Source: an uncultured Lysobacteraceae bacterium
GTDB taxonomy: Bacteria > Pseudomonadota > Gammaproteobacteria > Xanthomonadales > Xanthomonadaceae
Length of the DNA stretch: 64,000 nt
Assembly (NCBI GenBank): GCA_902825775.1
Contig: CADECF010000013.1
Span: 36,971 to 100,970 of the forward strand
Reading direction: 5' to 3'
In this document: piece by piece, positions 10,140 to 19,787 of the stretch
How positions within the stretch are numbered: the stretch's first letter is position 1
How the letters are laid out: each line of letters starts with the position of its first letter
Position numbers and translations under genes: made by a program
The notes under the pieces: model-generated
The model's input: only the letters and a program-made list of their open reading frames with translations
Databases searched by the model: none
Told to the model about the DNA's origin: nothing

Positions 10140-10954
10140 CCAGCCAAGACCATTTCATCGCCCAGCCGGCACCGACCGGTTGCGGCATCCGCCTGCGCCA
10201 TGCGCGCGAAGCCGCGGGCCTGCGTATCGAAGACGTCGCCACACGCTTGAAGATGCCGATTCGCGTCGTCCAGGCCCTGGAAAACGACGATTGGGAGCGC
10301 GCAGGCGCCGCCGTGTTCGTCCGCGGCCAATTGCGCAGCTACGCCAAGCTGCTCGGCATCCGCATCGACGACGCCATCGAAATGGCCGGCGTGCGCCAGA
10401 TCGAGCCGTCGGAAATCGTCAGCCACGTCCACACGCCGCCGTTGCAGCGGCTGTTCGAACAGACCGCGCGCCGGCTGGTGTACGTGGTGATGACCGCGGT
10501 GATCGTGGTGCCGGTATGGATGATGGCCACGCGCGGCCCGCTCGGCTTGCCGAGCCAGAACGATACGACCGGCCTGGATGCGCCCGCCCGCCCGCAGCCG
10601 GCTCAAACCGCGTCCAATGCCCCGGCACAGGCGCGCGAGCGCGCGCCGATGGTGGCCTCGCTGGCGCCGCCGATGGCTTCGCAGCCCGCACCCGCCGCGG
10701 CGCTGAAGCTACGCATGAACGGCGACAGCTGGATGGAAGTGGTGGCCCCCGATGGCCGCCGGCTCGAACAAGGTCTGCTGCCGGCCGGCACCGAACTCAG
10801 CTATGGCCACGGCGAAGTGGCACGCATGGTGATCGGCAACGCATCCGCCGTGGAAGTGCTGAAAAGCGGCCAGATCGTCGATACCGAACCTTTCCGCCGC
10901 GCCAACGTCGCGCGCTTTACGGTATCCTCTGACGGCTCCCTCGCGCCCGAATGA
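10136..10954 (+). CDS. rodZ: RodZ-like cytoskeletal helix-turn-helix membrane protein
   Basis: Bitopic inner-membrane protein linking MreB to the elongation machinery. The 272 residues comprise an N-terminal HTH (GIRLRHAREAAGLRIEDVAT ... VQALENDDWE, about 16-75), a transmembrane helix (LVYVVMTAVIVVPVWMMA, about 117-134), a Pro/Ala-rich linker and a C-terminal DUF4115 domain (from LRMNGDSWMEVVAPDGRRLE). Its ATG overlaps the pilW stop. ispG, which often follows rodZ in related genomes, is not present here; a hairpin terminator follows instead. Confidence 0.9.
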   Translation: MTSQDHFIAQPAPTGCGIRLRHAREAAGLRIEDVATRLKMPIRVVQALENDDWERAGAAVFVRGQLRSYAKLLGIRIDDAIEMAGVRQIEPSEIVSHVHTPPLQRLFEQTARRLVYVVMTAVIVVPVWMMATRGPLGLPSQNDTTGLDAPARPQPAQTASNAPAQARERAPMVASLAPPMASQPAPAAALKLRMNGDSWMEVVAPDGRRLEQGLLPAGTELSYGHGEVARMVIGNASAVEVLKSGQIVDTEPFRRANVARFTVSSDGSLAPE

Positions 10955-11013
10955 GCTCGTGGCGGCCTGCCGGCCGCCGCCTGATCCGTCGAAGGGGCGC
11001 TAGCCCGAACCGT

Positions 11014-11042
11014 CGACCCGCCTGTCGGGTCGCTTCCTTTTT
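11014..11042 (+). terminator. Rho-independent terminator after rodZ
   Basis: Stem CGACCCG/CGGGTCG with a 5-base loop, followed by CTTCCTTTTT. It separates rodZ from yfgM, so yfgM would need its own promoter or read-through. Confidence 0.6.
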
Positions 11043-11077
11043 GAACGGCCTGCGCATAGCCGCAGGCGAGAGAACGC

Positions 11078-11710
11078 ATGGCGATCGACGACCTGCTCAA
11101 CGAGCACGAACAAAGCGAACGAGTCCGCAGCTGGCTGCAGAAGAACGCCCTAGGCCTGATCGGCGGCGTCGCCCTGGGCCTGGGCCTGATTGCCGGCTGG
11201 CAATGGTGGCAGAAGCGCCAGCACGACGATCGCGTCGGCGCCGGCGAAAATTACGCCGCGGCCATCAAGACCATGGGCACCGATGCGGCCAAGGCCAAGA
11301 CGGCGGTAGCCGCGCTCCCGGCCCGCAGCGAATACGCAGCGCTCGCCGCACTGCAACTGGCCAAGACGCAAGTCGATGCCGATCAGCGCGACGCCGCCAT
11401 GGCTACGCTGCGCGCCATCAAGACCGATGATGCCGCCATCGCCGGCGTAGCCAACGAACGGCTGGCGCGCCTGCTCACCGATAGCGGCAAGCCGCAGGAT
11501 GCATTGAAGCTGCTGGGCGATGCGCAAGGCGCCGGCGCCTGGGAAGCCAAGGGCGATGCCCACAAAGCCCTGTCGCAACTGGATGCCGCACGCGACGCCT
11601 ACGCCAAGGCCTTGTCGCAGCTCGATGCGGGTTCGCCCGATCGCCGCCTGCTTGAACTCAAGCTGACCGATGCCGGCGGCACACCCTCCAATCCGGATAG
11701 CAAGACCTGA
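11078..11710 (+). CDS. yfgM: YfgM-like ancillary SecYEG translocon subunit
   Basis: Membrane-anchored periplasmic TPR protein that associates with SecYEG and the PpiD chaperone. The 210-residue protein has the family opening AIDDLLNEHEQSERVRSWLQ, one transmembrane helix (ALGLIGGVALGLGLIAGWQW, about 24-43) and a helical TPR-like C-terminal domain. The order yfgM-bamB-der is conserved in gammaproteobacteria. bamB begins 55 bases downstream. Confidence 0.9.
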   Translation: MAIDDLLNEHEQSERVRSWLQKNALGLIGGVALGLGLIAGWQWWQKRQHDDRVGAGENYAAAIKTMGTDAAKAKTAVAALPARSEYAALAALQLAKTQVDADQRDAAMATLRAIKTDDAAIAGVANERLARLLTDSGKPQDALKLLGDAQGAGAWEAKGDAHKALSQLDAARDAYAKALSQLDAGSPDRRLLELKLTDAGGTPSNPDSKT

Positions 11711-11765
11711 GACACTGGCGGCCACTCACGGCGCCGCCGGCGTCCGATGCAAGGAATACCGATCG

Positions 11766-12971
11766 ATGATCCAAGCCCAGTCACAGCCAGGCGCCACGCC
11801 CAGATTCGCTTTGCTCAAGCGCGCCGCCATCGCCGGCCTCATGGTGCTGGCCCTCGGCGGCTGCAACACCATCAAGGGTTGGTTCGGCGGCAATAAGGAC
11901 AAGCAGTCCGAGCCGGCCGAACTCACCGATTTCACCGCCAGCGCCACCGTATCCAAACTATGGTCGGTGCAGGCCGGCAAGGGCGAACAGCGCCTGGGCG
12001 TGCGGCAACGTCCGGCCGTGGCCGATGGCCGCGTCTATGCGGCGGCGGTCGAAGGCGGCGTGCGTGCGTTCGATCTGCACACCGGCAAGTCGGTCTGGCA
12101 CTACGAATCCGAACTGCCGTTGAGCGGCGGCCCGGGTGCCGGCGAAGGTCTGGTCGTGATCGGCAGCCTTGAAGGCGATGTGATCGCGCTCGACGCCGCC
12201 ACCGGCGCCGAAAAGTGGAAGGCCAAGGTCAGCAACGAAGTGATCGCCGCACCGGCGGTCGGCAACGGCATGGTGTTCGTGCATGCCAACGATGGCCGCG
12301 TCAGCGCGTTCGATGCGGCCACCGGCGAGCGGCGCTGGTTCTGGACCAAGGAACTGCCGGTGCTGACCGTACGCGGCAATGCCGCGCCGACGGTCGGGCC
12401 GGGTTACCTGTTCGTGGGCAACGACGACGGCACCGTCACCGCATTGTCGATGAGCGACGGTTCCGAGCTCTGGTCGCAGGCGGTCGGGCAGGCCGAAGGC
12501 CGTAGCGAACTGGAACGCATGTCCGACGTGGATGGCTCCGCGATCCTGGACGGCAGCACGCTCTACGCCACCAGCTACAAGAAGCAGACGCTGGCGATCG
12601 ACGCGCCGAGCGGGCGCCCGCTATGGACCAAGGACAACGGCGGCGTCGGCGGCCTGGGCCTGGGCAGCGACCGTCTGGTCGTGTCCGATCCGGGCGGCAC
12701 GGTGTGGGCCCTGGACCGTTCCACCGGCGCGGCGATGTGGCAGCAGGCCGCGCTCGTACGCCGCAATCTGAGCGCCCCGGCGGTGCAGGGCGACTACGCG
12801 GTGGTCGGCGATTTCGACGGCTATCTGCACTGGCTCAAACTGTCCGACGGCACTCTGGCGGCGCGCGAGCGCGTCGGCGGCGAGTCCGTATTGGCGCAGC
12901 CGGTGGTGGTCGACGGCATCCTGATCGCCCAGAACACAGACGGCGAGCTGACCGCTTTCCAGGTCAAATAA
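11766..12971 (+). CDS. bamB: Outer membrane assembly lipoprotein BamB
   Basis: Lipoprotein of the BAM complex that inserts beta-barrel proteins. The 401 residues begin at ATG 11766 with an N-terminal signal ending in a lipobox (LALGGCNTIKGWF), followed by an eight-bladed PQQ-type propeller with repeats such as VIALDAATGAEKWKAKV and VSAFDAATGERRWFW. Codons upstream of 11766 in the frame are not part of the gene. A strong terminator follows at 13003-13044. Confidence 0.95.
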   Translation: MIQAQSQPGATPRFALLKRAAIAGLMVLALGGCNTIKGWFGGNKDKQSEPAELTDFTASATVSKLWSVQAGKGEQRLGVRQRPAVADGRVYAAAVEGGVRAFDLHTGKSVWHYESELPLSGGPGAGEGLVVIGSLEGDVIALDAATGAEKWKAKVSNEVIAAPAVGNGMVFVHANDGRVSAFDAATGERRWFWTKELPVLTVRGNAAPTVGPGYLFVGNDDGTVTALSMSDGSELWSQAVGQAEGRSELERMSDVDGSAILDGSTLYATSYKKQTLAIDAPSGRPLWTKDNGGVGGLGLGSDRLVVSDPGGTVWALDRSTGAAMWQQAALVRRNLSAPAVQGDYAVVGDFDGYLHWLKLSDGTLAARERVGGESVLAQPVVVDGILIAQNTDGELTAFQVK

Positions 12972-13002
12972 CCGCATTCCAGCCGCTAAAGATGGCTCAA
13001 TG

Positions 13003-13044
13003 CGATGGCCCCGGGTAGTCTCGCTGCCCGGGGCCATCGTTTTT
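13003..13044 (+). terminator. Rho-independent terminator after bamB
   Basis: Perfect 13-bp stem (13003-13015 with 13027-13039, core GGCCCCGGG) and a TTTTT tail. It ends the yfgM-bamB transcript before der. Confidence 0.85.
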
Positions 13045-13088
13045 CGCTTCCTCTTCCGATCCCATCCTGAAATTCAGACGCTGAACGT

Positions 13089-14489
13089 ATGTTGCCGCTA
13101 GTCGCTCTTGTGGGTCGCCCGAATGTCGGCAAGTCGACGCTGTTCAACGCGTTGACCCGCAGCCGCGACGCGTTGGTGCACGACGAACCCGGCGTGACCC
13201 GCGATCGCCACTACGGCGTCTGCCGCCTGGACGAGGCGCGGCCTTTCGTCGTCGTCGATACCGGCGGCATCGCCGGCGTCGACGAGGGCCTGGCCGGCGC
13301 GACCGCGCGCCAGGCGCGCGCGGCGGCCGAAGAAGCCGATCTGGTGCTGTTCGTGGTCGACGGCCGCGAAGGCGCCTCTTCGCTCGACGACGACATCCTG
13401 CGTTGGCTGCGCAAAAGCGCGCGGCCGACTTTCCTGGTGGTCAACAAGACCGACGGCCTCGACGCGCGCGCCGCGCTGGCCGAATTCTCGCGTTACGGTT
13501 TCAGCGATGTGTTCGCGATCTCGTCGGCGCACCGGCAGGGCATCGACGAGCTGCTAGCCCACGTGCTCGCCCGTCTGCCGGCCGATGGCGACGCCGAGAT
13601 CCTGGACGACGATCCCGAGCGCGTGCGCATCGCCTTCGTCGGCCGCCCGAACGTGGGCAAATCGACGCTGGTCAACCGCATCCTCGGCGAAGAACGCATG
13701 ATCGCGTCGGAAGTCGCCGGCACCACGCGCGATTCGATCGCAGTGGACCTGGAACGCGACGGCCGCAAATACCGGCTGGTGGATACCGCCGGCATCCGCC
13801 GCAAGTCGAAAGTCGAAGAAGCCGTCGAAACGTTTTCGATCATCAAGACCTTGCAGGCGATCGAGCACTGCCAGGTCGCGGTGATCATGCTCGACGCCAA
13901 CGAAGGCGTCACCGACCAGGACGCCAGCGTATTGGGCGCCGTGCTCGATGCCGGCCGCGCCCTGGTGCTGGCCGTCAACAAATGGGACGGCCTGAGCACG
14001 TATCAGCGCGAACAGGTCGAAGGCCTGCTGTCGCGCAAGCTCAGCTTCGTGACCTGGGCCGAGGCGGTGCGGATCAGCGCCAAGCACGGTTCCGGCCTGC
14101 GCGAACTGTTCCGCGCAGTGCACCGTGCGCATGCCTCGGCGACGCGGACGTTCAGCACTTCCGAGGTGACCAAAGCGATGGAAATCGCTTACGAAACCAA
14201 CCCGCCGCCGGTGGTGCGCGGCCATGTCGCCAAACTGCGTTTCGCCCATGCGGGCGGCGAGAATCCGCCGACGTTCATCGTCCACGGCACGCGCCTGCGT
14301 ACATTGACCGATACTTACAAGCGCTATCTCGAGAATTTCTTCCGCAAGCGCTTCAAGCTGGTCGGCACGCCGGTGCGCTTCGTGTTCAAGGAAGGCGAGA
14401 ATCCCTATAAAGACAAGAAGAACGTGCTGACCGAACGCCAGGTGGCGAAGAAGAAGCGCCTTATCCGGCATGTCAAACGCAATAAATAA
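13089..14489 (+). CDS. der: Ribosome biogenesis GTPase Der (EngA)
   Basis: Essential double GTPase that matures the 50S subunit. The 466-residue protein has two G domains, each with a P-loop GRPNVGKST (residues about 8-16 and 185-193), G3 motifs DTGGIAG and DTAGIRR, and NKxD motifs (NKTDGL, NKWDGL). The C-terminal KH-like domain ends in a basic tail ([13 protein letters not shown]). It starts 45 bases after the bamB terminator. A family B repeat follows the stop. Confidence 0.97.
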   Translation: MLPLVALVGRPNVGKSTLFNALTRSRDALVHDEPGVTRDRHYGVCRLDEARPFVVVDTGGIAGVDEGLAGATARQARAAAEEADLVLFVVDGREGASSLDDDILRWLRKSARPTFLVVNKTDGLDARAALAEFSRYGFSDVFAISSAHRQGIDELLAHVLARLPADGDAEILDDDPERVRIAFVGRPNVGKSTLVNRILGEERMIASEVAGTTRDSIAVDLERDGRKYRLVDTAGIRRKSKVEEAVETFSIIKTLQAIEHCQVAVIMLDANEGVTDQDASVLGAVLDAGRALVLAVNKWDGLSTYQREQVEGLLSRKLSFVTWAEAVRISAKHGSGLRELFRAVHRAHASATRTFSTSEVTKAMEIAYETNPPPVVRGHVAKLRFAHAGGENPPTFIVHGTRLRTLTDTYKRYLENFFRKRFKLVGTPVRFVFKEGENPYKDKKNVLTERQVAKKKRLIRHVKRNK

Positions 14490-14501
14490 ACACGCCGCAT
14501 T

Positions 14502-14572
14502 TTGTAGAGTCGAGCTTGCTCGACTGCTTTCCGGGTCCGGCAAGCGCAGTCGAGCAAGCTCGGCTCTACGAA
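14502..14572. repeat. REP-like inverted repeat, family B (TGTAGAGTCGAGC)
   Basis: Imperfect hairpin of arms TTTGTAGAGTCGAGCTTGCT and its complement around a ~15-base loop, between der and mobA. It resembles the GTAG-type REPs described in Stenotrophomonas maltophilia. A second member is at 17646-17721. Confidence 0.85.
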
Positions 14573-14584
14573 GCTGATCGTTCG

Positions 14585-15154
14585 ATGCGCGAACCGATCA
14601 CGCTTGGAATCCTGGCCGGCGGCCGCGCCACCCGGCTCGGCGGGGCCGACAAGGCCTGGCTGCAGCGCGACGGCCGGCCGCAGGTGCTGCGTCTGGCCGA
14701 TCGTTTCGCGACGCTGGCCGATACCGTGCTGGTCAGCGCCAACCGCGATGCGGCTCGCTACGCCGAACACGGTTTGCATGCGGTAGCCGACCGCGTGCTC
14801 GGCATCGGCCCGCTGGGCGGACTCGATGCGCTTGCGCAGGCCTGCGCGACGGCATGGCTGCTGACGTTGCCCATCGATATCGTTTCTTTCGACGATCGCC
14901 TGCTGCCCGCACTCCGCGAGGCGGGCGACGCAGGCGCCTATGCCGTGGACGAAGACGGCATGCAGCCGCTGATCGCACTGTGGCCTACGTTGGCGCTACG
15001 CGATGCGATCGCCAGAGCCATCGATTCGGACGACTACGCCATCCAGTCCTTGCAACGCCGGCTGGCCATGGCCCGCGTGCGGTTCCCGGGCGTACGCTTC
15101 GGCAACCTCAACACGCCGGACGATCTGGCGGCAGCCGGTTTCGATGCCCCATGA
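14585..15154 (+). CDS. mobA: Molybdenum cofactor guanylyltransferase
   Basis: Adds GMP to Mo-molybdopterin to form the guanine dinucleotide cofactor. The 189-residue protein begins at ATG 14585 (MREPITLGILAGGRATRLGG), with the nucleotidyltransferase loop LAGGRATRLGG and a following lysine (GADKAW). Upstream codons in the frame belong to the family B repeat and are excluded. It overlaps moeA by ATGA at 15151-15154. Confidence 0.93.
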   Translation: MREPITLGILAGGRATRLGGADKAWLQRDGRPQVLRLADRFATLADTVLVSANRDAARYAEHGLHAVADRVLGIGPLGGLDALAQACATAWLLTLPIDIVSFDDRLLPALREAGDAGAYAVDEDGMQPLIALWPTLALRDAIARAIDSDDYAIQSLQRRLAMARVRFPGVRFGNLNTPDDLAAAGFDAP

Positions 15155-16368
15155 GCGATTTTCCGTCCCGCATTTCCTTCGAAGAAGCCCGCGCCATCGT
15201 CGAGCGCGTCGCCGCCGAGCGGCGTTTGTCCGCCGAACAGGTCGCCTTGCCGCGCGCGCATGGCCGCGTGCTGACGCAGGACGTGATCGCGGCGATCCCG
15301 CTGCCGCCGTTCGACAATTCGGCGATGGACGGCTTTGCCTTGCGTCATGCCGATCTGGGCGGCGACGGCGACACGGCATTGCGTCTGGTCGGCGAACAGT
15401 TCGCCGGCGTGTCGCTGGACCTGCGCATCGAAGCGGATCAATGCTCGCGGATCACCACCGGCGCGCCGATGCCGCTCGGCGCGGATACTGTCGCGATGAA
15501 AGAGAACACGCGCTTGGAAGGCGATCGCGTGCGCGTGCTGTCCGCACCCAAGCCCGGCGCCCACGTGCGCCGTGCGGGCGAGGACACGGCTATCGGCGAT
15601 CGAGTGCTGCAGGCCGGTCAACCGCTGACGCCTTCGCGCATCGCGCTGGCGGCCAGCGTGGGCCTGGCCAGTATCGACGTCGCGCAACGGCCGACGGTGG
15701 CGGTGTTCACTACCGGCGACGAGCTGGTCGAGCCGGGAATGCCGCTGCAGCCCGGCCAGATCTACAACTCCAACCGCGAATTGCTGATGGGTCTGCTGCG
15801 CGCCGACGGTTTGGAGCCCACCGCGTGGCCGACCTTGCCGGACGATCCGGCGCGCATCGAATCGATGCTGCGCGACGCGGTGCAGGCATTCGACGTCGTG
15901 ATCACCTGCGGCGCGGTGTCGGCGGGAGAGAAGGACCACATTCCGGCCCTGCTGCAGTCGCGAGGCCGCGTGCATTTCTGGAAGGTGCGCATGCGTCCGG
16001 GCATGCCGCTGTTGTTCGGCGAGCTGGAGCGCGCGCTGTTCCTGGGCTTGCCGGGCAATCCGGTATCGGTGCTGGCGACGTATCTGACACTGGGTCGTGT
16101 CCTCGTCGACGGCTTGCAGGGCAGGGCGGAATCGCGGCCGCGCTTTTTCGCTAAATTGTCCGCGCCTTGGCGCAAGATGCATGAGCGGCTCGAATTCCTG
16201 CGCGGGCGGCTGCAGTCCGCTTCCGATGGCAGCCTGCATGTTCAGCCCAATCCCGCGGATGGTTCGCACCGCATGCGCGCGGCCGCCGATAGCGATGCGC
16301 TGATCGTGTTGCCGGAGCAGTTGTCGGAATATGCGGCTGGTGGCGTGGTCGAAGTGCTGCCTTATTGA
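15151..16368 (+). CDS. moeA: Molybdopterin molybdenumtransferase
   Basis: Inserts molybdate into adenylated molybdopterin. The 405-residue protein shows the family segments PPFDNSAMDGFAL, TTGAPMPLGADTVAMKEN, the MoCF-type nucleotide fold FTTGDELVEPG ... NSNRELL, and LPGNPVSVLATY near the C-terminus. The start is ATG 15151, coupled to the mobA stop. moeB follows after a gap containing a family C hairpin (16393-16424). Confidence 0.95.
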   Translation: MSDFPSRISFEEARAIVERVAAERRLSAEQVALPRAHGRVLTQDVIAAIPLPPFDNSAMDGFALRHADLGGDGDTALRLVGEQFAGVSLDLRIEADQCSRITTGAPMPLGADTVAMKENTRLEGDRVRVLSAPKPGAHVRRAGEDTAIGDRVLQAGQPLTPSRIALAASVGLASIDVAQRPTVAVFTTGDELVEPGMPLQPGQIYNSNRELLMGLLRADGLEPTAWPTLPDDPARIESMLRDAVQAFDVVITCGAVSAGEKDHIPALLQSRGRVHFWKVRMRPGMPLLFGELERALFLGLPGNPVSVLATYLTLGRVLVDGLQGRAESRPRFFAKLSAPWRKMHERLEFLRGRLQSASDGSLHVQPNPADGSHRMRAAADSDALIVLPEQLSEYAAGGVVEVLPY

Positions 16369-16392
16369 GGTCGGCAGCAAGACCCCCTCTCA

Positions 16393-16424
16393 CCCGTCAT
16401 CCCAGCTTTCGCTGGGATGACGGG
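16393..16424. repeat. Inverted repeat, family C (CCGTCATCCCAGC)
   Basis: Perfect 14-bp arms CCCGTCATCCCAGC/GCTGGGATGACGGG with a TTTC loop between moeA and moeB. Related copies are at 18839-18868 and 21455-21554. Confidence 0.9.
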
Positions 16425-16500
16425 TAGGGGCCTGGTGTGGAACAGAGCGGACTACACCGACATCTGAAAATGCACGGCTTTGGCGCGATAATCCCCCCTT

Positions 16501-17634
16501 ATGAGCATCACCGAAATCAGCCCTCGCGAAGCGCGCGAACGCCAGTCTCACGGCGCCATCCTGATCGACGTCCGCGAAGAACACGAACGCGCGCTCGGCA
16601 TGGCCCAGGCCGCACGCGGCATCGCCAAGGCCGCACTCGAATCCGATCCGTCCGCGCATCTGCCGCGACGCGACGCTGAGATCCTGCTGATCTGCCAATC
16701 CGGGGCTCGTTCGCTGCAGGCGGCTGCTGCATTGCAGGCGCAAGGCTATGCGCATGCCGTTTCCGTGCAAGGCGGCACCACGCGCTGGATCGCGGAGGGT
16801 TTGCCGGTGTCCGAGCCCGTGCCGGACATCGATGCCGATTTCCACGACCGCTATTCGCGCCACCTGCGCCTGCCCGAAGTCGGCGCCGAAGGCCAGAAGA
16901 AACTCGAAGCCGCGCACGTGCTACTGGTCGGCGCCGGCGGGCTCGGTTCGCCGGCCGCGTTCTACCTCGCCGCCGCGGGCGTGGGCACGATCCGCCTCGC
17001 CGACGACGACGTGATAGATCGCAGCAACCTGCAGCGGCAGATCCTGCATACCGATGCACGGATCGGCGTCGGCAAAGTGGAATCCGCGGCGGCGACGCTA
17101 TCGGCGCTGAATCCGCGCGTCGTCATCGAGGCCGTCGCAGAACGCATCACCAGCGGCAACGTCGAACGCCTGCTCGATGGCGTCGACGTGGTCATCGACG
17201 GCGCCGACAATTTTCCGGCGCGCTACCTGCTCAACGACGCTTGCGTGAAATTGGGCAAGCCGCTGATTTACGGCGCGGTGCATCGTTTCGAAGGCCAGGC
17301 GAGCGTGTTCGATGCCGGCCGCCATCGCGGCACAGCGCCCTGCTATCGCTGCCTGTTCCCGGAACCGCCGCCACCCGAGGCGGCGCCGAACTGCGCCGAA
17401 GCCGGCGTACTCGGCGTGCTGCCCGGCGTGATCGGACTATTGCAGGCGACCGAGGCCATCAAGCTGATCCTTGGCATCGGCGAGCCGCTCAGCGGCCGCC
17501 TGCTGCATTTCGATGCGCTCTCGATGCGGTTCCGCGAAACGCGTTTGTCGCCCGATCCGGATTGCGCCGTTTGCGCATCCGGAAGGCCGTTCCCCGGTTA
17601 CATCGATTACGCCGCATTCTGCGCCGGCGCATGA
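16501..17634 (+). CDS. moeB: Rhodanese-MoeB fusion, molybdopterin-synthase adenylyltransferase
   Basis: Activates the C-terminus of MoaD by adenylation. The 377-residue protein joins an N-terminal rhodanese domain (about 1-105; active-site loop ICQSGARS with the sulfur-accepting cysteine) to a C-terminal E1-like ThiF/MoeB domain (LLVGAGGLGSPAAFYLAAAG, residues about 141-160; DDDVIDRSNLQRQILH; NCAEAGVLGVLPGVIG). The rhodanese-first order is the reverse of eukaryotic MOCS3. The fused sulfurtransferase could supply the sulfur for MoaD thiocarboxylate, which is inferred. It completes a mobA-moeA-moeB group. Confidence 0.92.
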   Translation: MSITEISPREARERQSHGAILIDVREEHERALGMAQAARGIAKAALESDPSAHLPRRDAEILLICQSGARSLQAAAALQAQGYAHAVSVQGGTTRWIAEGLPVSEPVPDIDADFHDRYSRHLRLPEVGAEGQKKLEAAHVLLVGAGGLGSPAAFYLAAAGVGTIRLADDDVIDRSNLQRQILHTDARIGVGKVESAAATLSALNPRVVIEAVAERITSGNVERLLDGVDVVIDGADNFPARYLLNDACVKLGKPLIYGAVHRFEGQASVFDAGRHRGTAPCYRCLFPEPPPPEAAPNCAEAGVLGVLPGVIGLLQATEAIKLILGIGEPLSGRLLHFDALSMRFRETRLSPDPDCAVCASGRPFPGYIDYAAFCAGA

Positions 17635-17645
17635 CCTTGCTTTTC

Positions 17646-17721
17646 TTTGTAGAGCGGGGCTTGCTCCGCTGCTTCTGCTTTTTGCCTTCAAAGAGCAGCG
17701 GAGCAAGCCCCGCCCTACAAA
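17646..17721. repeat. REP-like inverted repeat, family B
   Basis: Arms TTTGTAGAGCGGGGCTTGCT and complement around a ~25-base loop, between the convergent moeB and alpha/beta hydrolase genes. It may act as a bidirectional transcription stop. Confidence 0.85.
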
Positions 17722-17730
17722 GCGGAGAGG

Positions 17731-18507
17731 CTACCTGGCGATGAACTCCGACAAGGCTTTTCCGTATGCAGGATCGGAGCCCAGGTCGTTATGTCCCGCA
17801 CCGCGAATCGCGACCACCTGCGGCGCCGAGCGCAACGACGCGATCAGGCGGTCGGTGCTGGCTGCCGGGATGACTTCGTCCTCGTCCGCGCGGATCACCA
17901 GCAGCGGGCTCGCGTAATCGCGCAGATAGCGCGACGATTCGTAACGATCGGTGGACAGCCAACGCACCGGCAACCAGCGATAGTGGTACTGACCGACCTC
18001 GGCGAGGCTGTCGAACGGTGTGATCAAGGCCAGCTTGGCCACTGGTCGCTTCGATGCGACATAGCTGGCCACACCGCTGCCCAGGCTGCGGCCGATCGCT
18101 GCGACCTGCGACGATGGATGCTGCGATTGCGCCTTGTCGAATACGGCTAGCGCCTCGCCCAGCAACGCGGCCTCGCTGGGCTCGCCGCCGCTGGCGCCGT
18201 AGCCGCGATACGCCACCAGATAAACCGTGTGTTCGGGAAACCAGCGCTGGAAATCCGCACGATTGCCCTCGATGCGTTCGCCGTTGCCGCCGAAATACAC
18301 GATCGCGCGCGGCTTGCCCGGATTGATTAGCCAGCCGCGCAGGACGACGCCTTCGCGTTCGATGGCGAAATCGGTTTCGGCGGCGTCGATGCGGGTGAAT
18401 TGCGGGAAATACATCATCTCGCGTTGCTTGAAGTACATCAGCCCGCAAATGCCCGCATAACCGAGCGCGAGCAGGGCGAGCGGGATCCAGATGGATTTGG
18501 GTATCAA
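17731..18507 (-). CDS. Membrane-anchored alpha/beta hydrolase
   Basis: Serine hydrolase of 258 residues with an N-terminal membrane anchor ([20 protein letters not shown]) and an alpha/beta hydrolase fold related to the BEM46/YqkD group. Visible features are the oxyanion region [12 protein letters not shown], the nucleophile elbow GRSLGSG, the acid in [10 protein letters not shown] and the histidine in GAGHNDL. The likely start is TTG at 18507, which overlaps the upstream stop as TTGA and keeps the anchor; no ATG lies before the anchor. Substrate unknown. It is probably coupled to the DUF1244 gene upstream. Confidence 0.82.
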   Translation of the reverse strand: MIPKSIWIPLALLALGYAGICGLMYFKQREMMYFPQFTRIDAAETDFAIEREGVVLRGWLINPGKPRAIVYFGGNGERIEGNRADFQRWFPEHTVYLVAYRGYGASGGEPSEAALLGEALAVFDKAQSQHPSSQVAAIGRSLGSGVASYVASKRPVAKLALITPFDSLAEVGQYHYRWLPVRWLSTDRYESSRYLRDYASPLLVIRADEDEVIPAASTDRLIASLRSAPQVVAIRGAGHNDLGSDPAYGKALSEFIAR

Positions 18508-18821
18508 GCCGCACCCGCCCGCGGATGCGCGCGTTGCGCGGCCTCGAAAGCGGCCAATTGATCGGGCGTGGCGTCTTTCTGGTGTGTCGCCTTCCACTCG
18601 GCGAAGGGCATGCCGTAGACCGCTTCGCGGGATTCGTCCTTGGTCATGGCGATGCCGCGCGCTTCGGCGGCTTCCCGGTACCAGTCGGACAGGCAGTTGC
18701 GGCAGAAGCCGGCGAGGATCATCAGGTCGATGTTCTGCACATCGGCGCGTTCGGCCATCAGGTGCCGCAGCAGGCGACGGAAGGCGGCGGCTTCGAGGAG
18801 GGTGGTGTCGTGGTCGGTCAT
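18504..18821 (-). CDS. DUF1244 family protein
   Basis: Small (105-residue) cytosolic protein of the DUF1244 family, recognised from the conserved block [19 protein letters not shown], with two cysteines, and the following [11 protein letters not shown]. The function is unknown. ATG 18821 is chosen because the alternative start 24 bases upstream lies inside a family C hairpin. Its stop overlaps the TTG start of the downstream hydrolase. Confidence 0.8.
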   Translation of the reverse strand: MTDHDTTLLEAAAFRRLLRHLMAERADVQNIDLMILAGFCRNCLSDWYREAAEARGIAMTKDESREAVYGMPFAEWKATHQKDATPDQLAAFEAAQRAHPRAGAA

Positions 18822-18838
18822 GGCGGCGTACCAGTAAT

Positions 18839-18868
18839 CCGTCATCCCAGCTTTCGCTGGGATGACGG
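18839..18868. repeat. Inverted repeat, family C
   Basis: Perfect arms CCGTCATCCCAGC/GCTGGGATGACGG with a TTTC loop, in the divergent gap between the DUF1244 gene and folD. Confidence 0.9.
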
Positions 18869-18917
18869 AACGGGGAGAATACGAAGTTCGACTCTAACGC
18901 AGCCCAATCCTCACCGC

Positions 18918-19781
18918 ATGACCGCAAAGATCCTCGACGGCAAACGCATCGCCGATGACCTGCTCGACGGCCTCAAACGCCGGGTCGACGCGCGCGTAGC
19001 TGCCGGCAAGGCGCGGCCCGGGCTGGCGGTGGTGCTGGTCGGCGGCGATCCGGCTTCGCAGTCCTACGTGCGCAACAAGCGCCGCGCGGCGGAGAAAGTG
19101 GGCATCCGCGCGCTGGATTACGATTTCCCGGCCGGAGCGACCGAAGCCGAACTGCTCGAACTGATCGATCGCCTGAACGCCGATCCGGCCGTGCACGGCA
19201 TCCTGGTGCAACTGCCGCTGCCTGGCATCCCCGACGCCACGCGGCTGATCCATCGCATCGATCCGCGCAAGGACGTCGATGGCTTCCACCCAGAAAATGT
19301 CGGTCACCTGGCCCTGCGCCAGTTCGGCCTGCGTCCTTGCACGCCGCGCGGCATCACCACGCTGCTGGCCTACACCGACCAGCCGGTGCGCGGACAGTCG
19401 GCGACCATTGTCGGGGTCAGCAACCACGTCGGCCGGCCGATGGCGCTGGAATTGCTGATTGCAGGCTGCACGGTCACCAGTTGCCACAAATTCACCCCGT
19501 CGGACGTGCTGCGCCGGCATGTAGGCGAGGCGGACATCCTGGTAGTCGCGGTCGGCCGGCCGCGGCTGATTCCGGGCGAGTGGGTCAAGCCCGGGGCAGT
19601 GGTGATCGATGTGGGCATCAACCGGCTCGAAGACGGCCGCCTGGTCGGCGATGTCGGCTTTGCCGAGGCCGCAGAACGCGCCAGCTGGATCACGCCGGTG
19701 CCGGGCGGGGTAGGGCCCATGACGGTGGCGACCTTGATGCAGAACACCCTGGAGGCCGCCGAGGCTGCCGACGCGGAATGA
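18918..19781 (+). CDS. folD: Methylenetetrahydrofolate dehydrogenase/cyclohydrolase
   Basis: Bifunctional one-carbon enzyme interconverting methylene-, methenyl- and formyl-tetrahydrofolate. The 287-residue protein starts at ATG 18918 ([20 protein letters not shown]). It has the [15 protein letters not shown] segment with the active-site Tyr and Lys, the NADP site [15 protein letters not shown] and the C-terminal [16 protein letters not shown] signature. The upstream codons of the frame overlap the divergent DUF1244 gene. A family A repeat follows. Confidence 0.95.
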   Translation: MTAKILDGKRIADDLLDGLKRRVDARVAAGKARPGLAVVLVGGDPASQSYVRNKRRAAEKVGIRALDYDFPAGATEAELLELIDRLNADPAVHGILVQLPLPGIPDATRLIHRIDPRKDVDGFHPENVGHLALRQFGLRPCTPRGITTLLAYTDQPVRGQSATIVGVSNHVGRPMALELLIAGCTVTSCHKFTPSDVLRRHVGEADILVVAVGRPRLIPGEWVKPGAVVIDVGINRLEDGRLVGDVGFAEAAERASWITPVPGGVGPMTVATLMQNTLEAAEAADAE

Positions 19782-19787
19782 CGCTGT

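Noticed and set aside
10955-11077. Possible small gene between rodZ and yfgM
   Set aside because: No frame with a start, ribosome site and plausible protein. The terminator-like hairpin explains the sequence.
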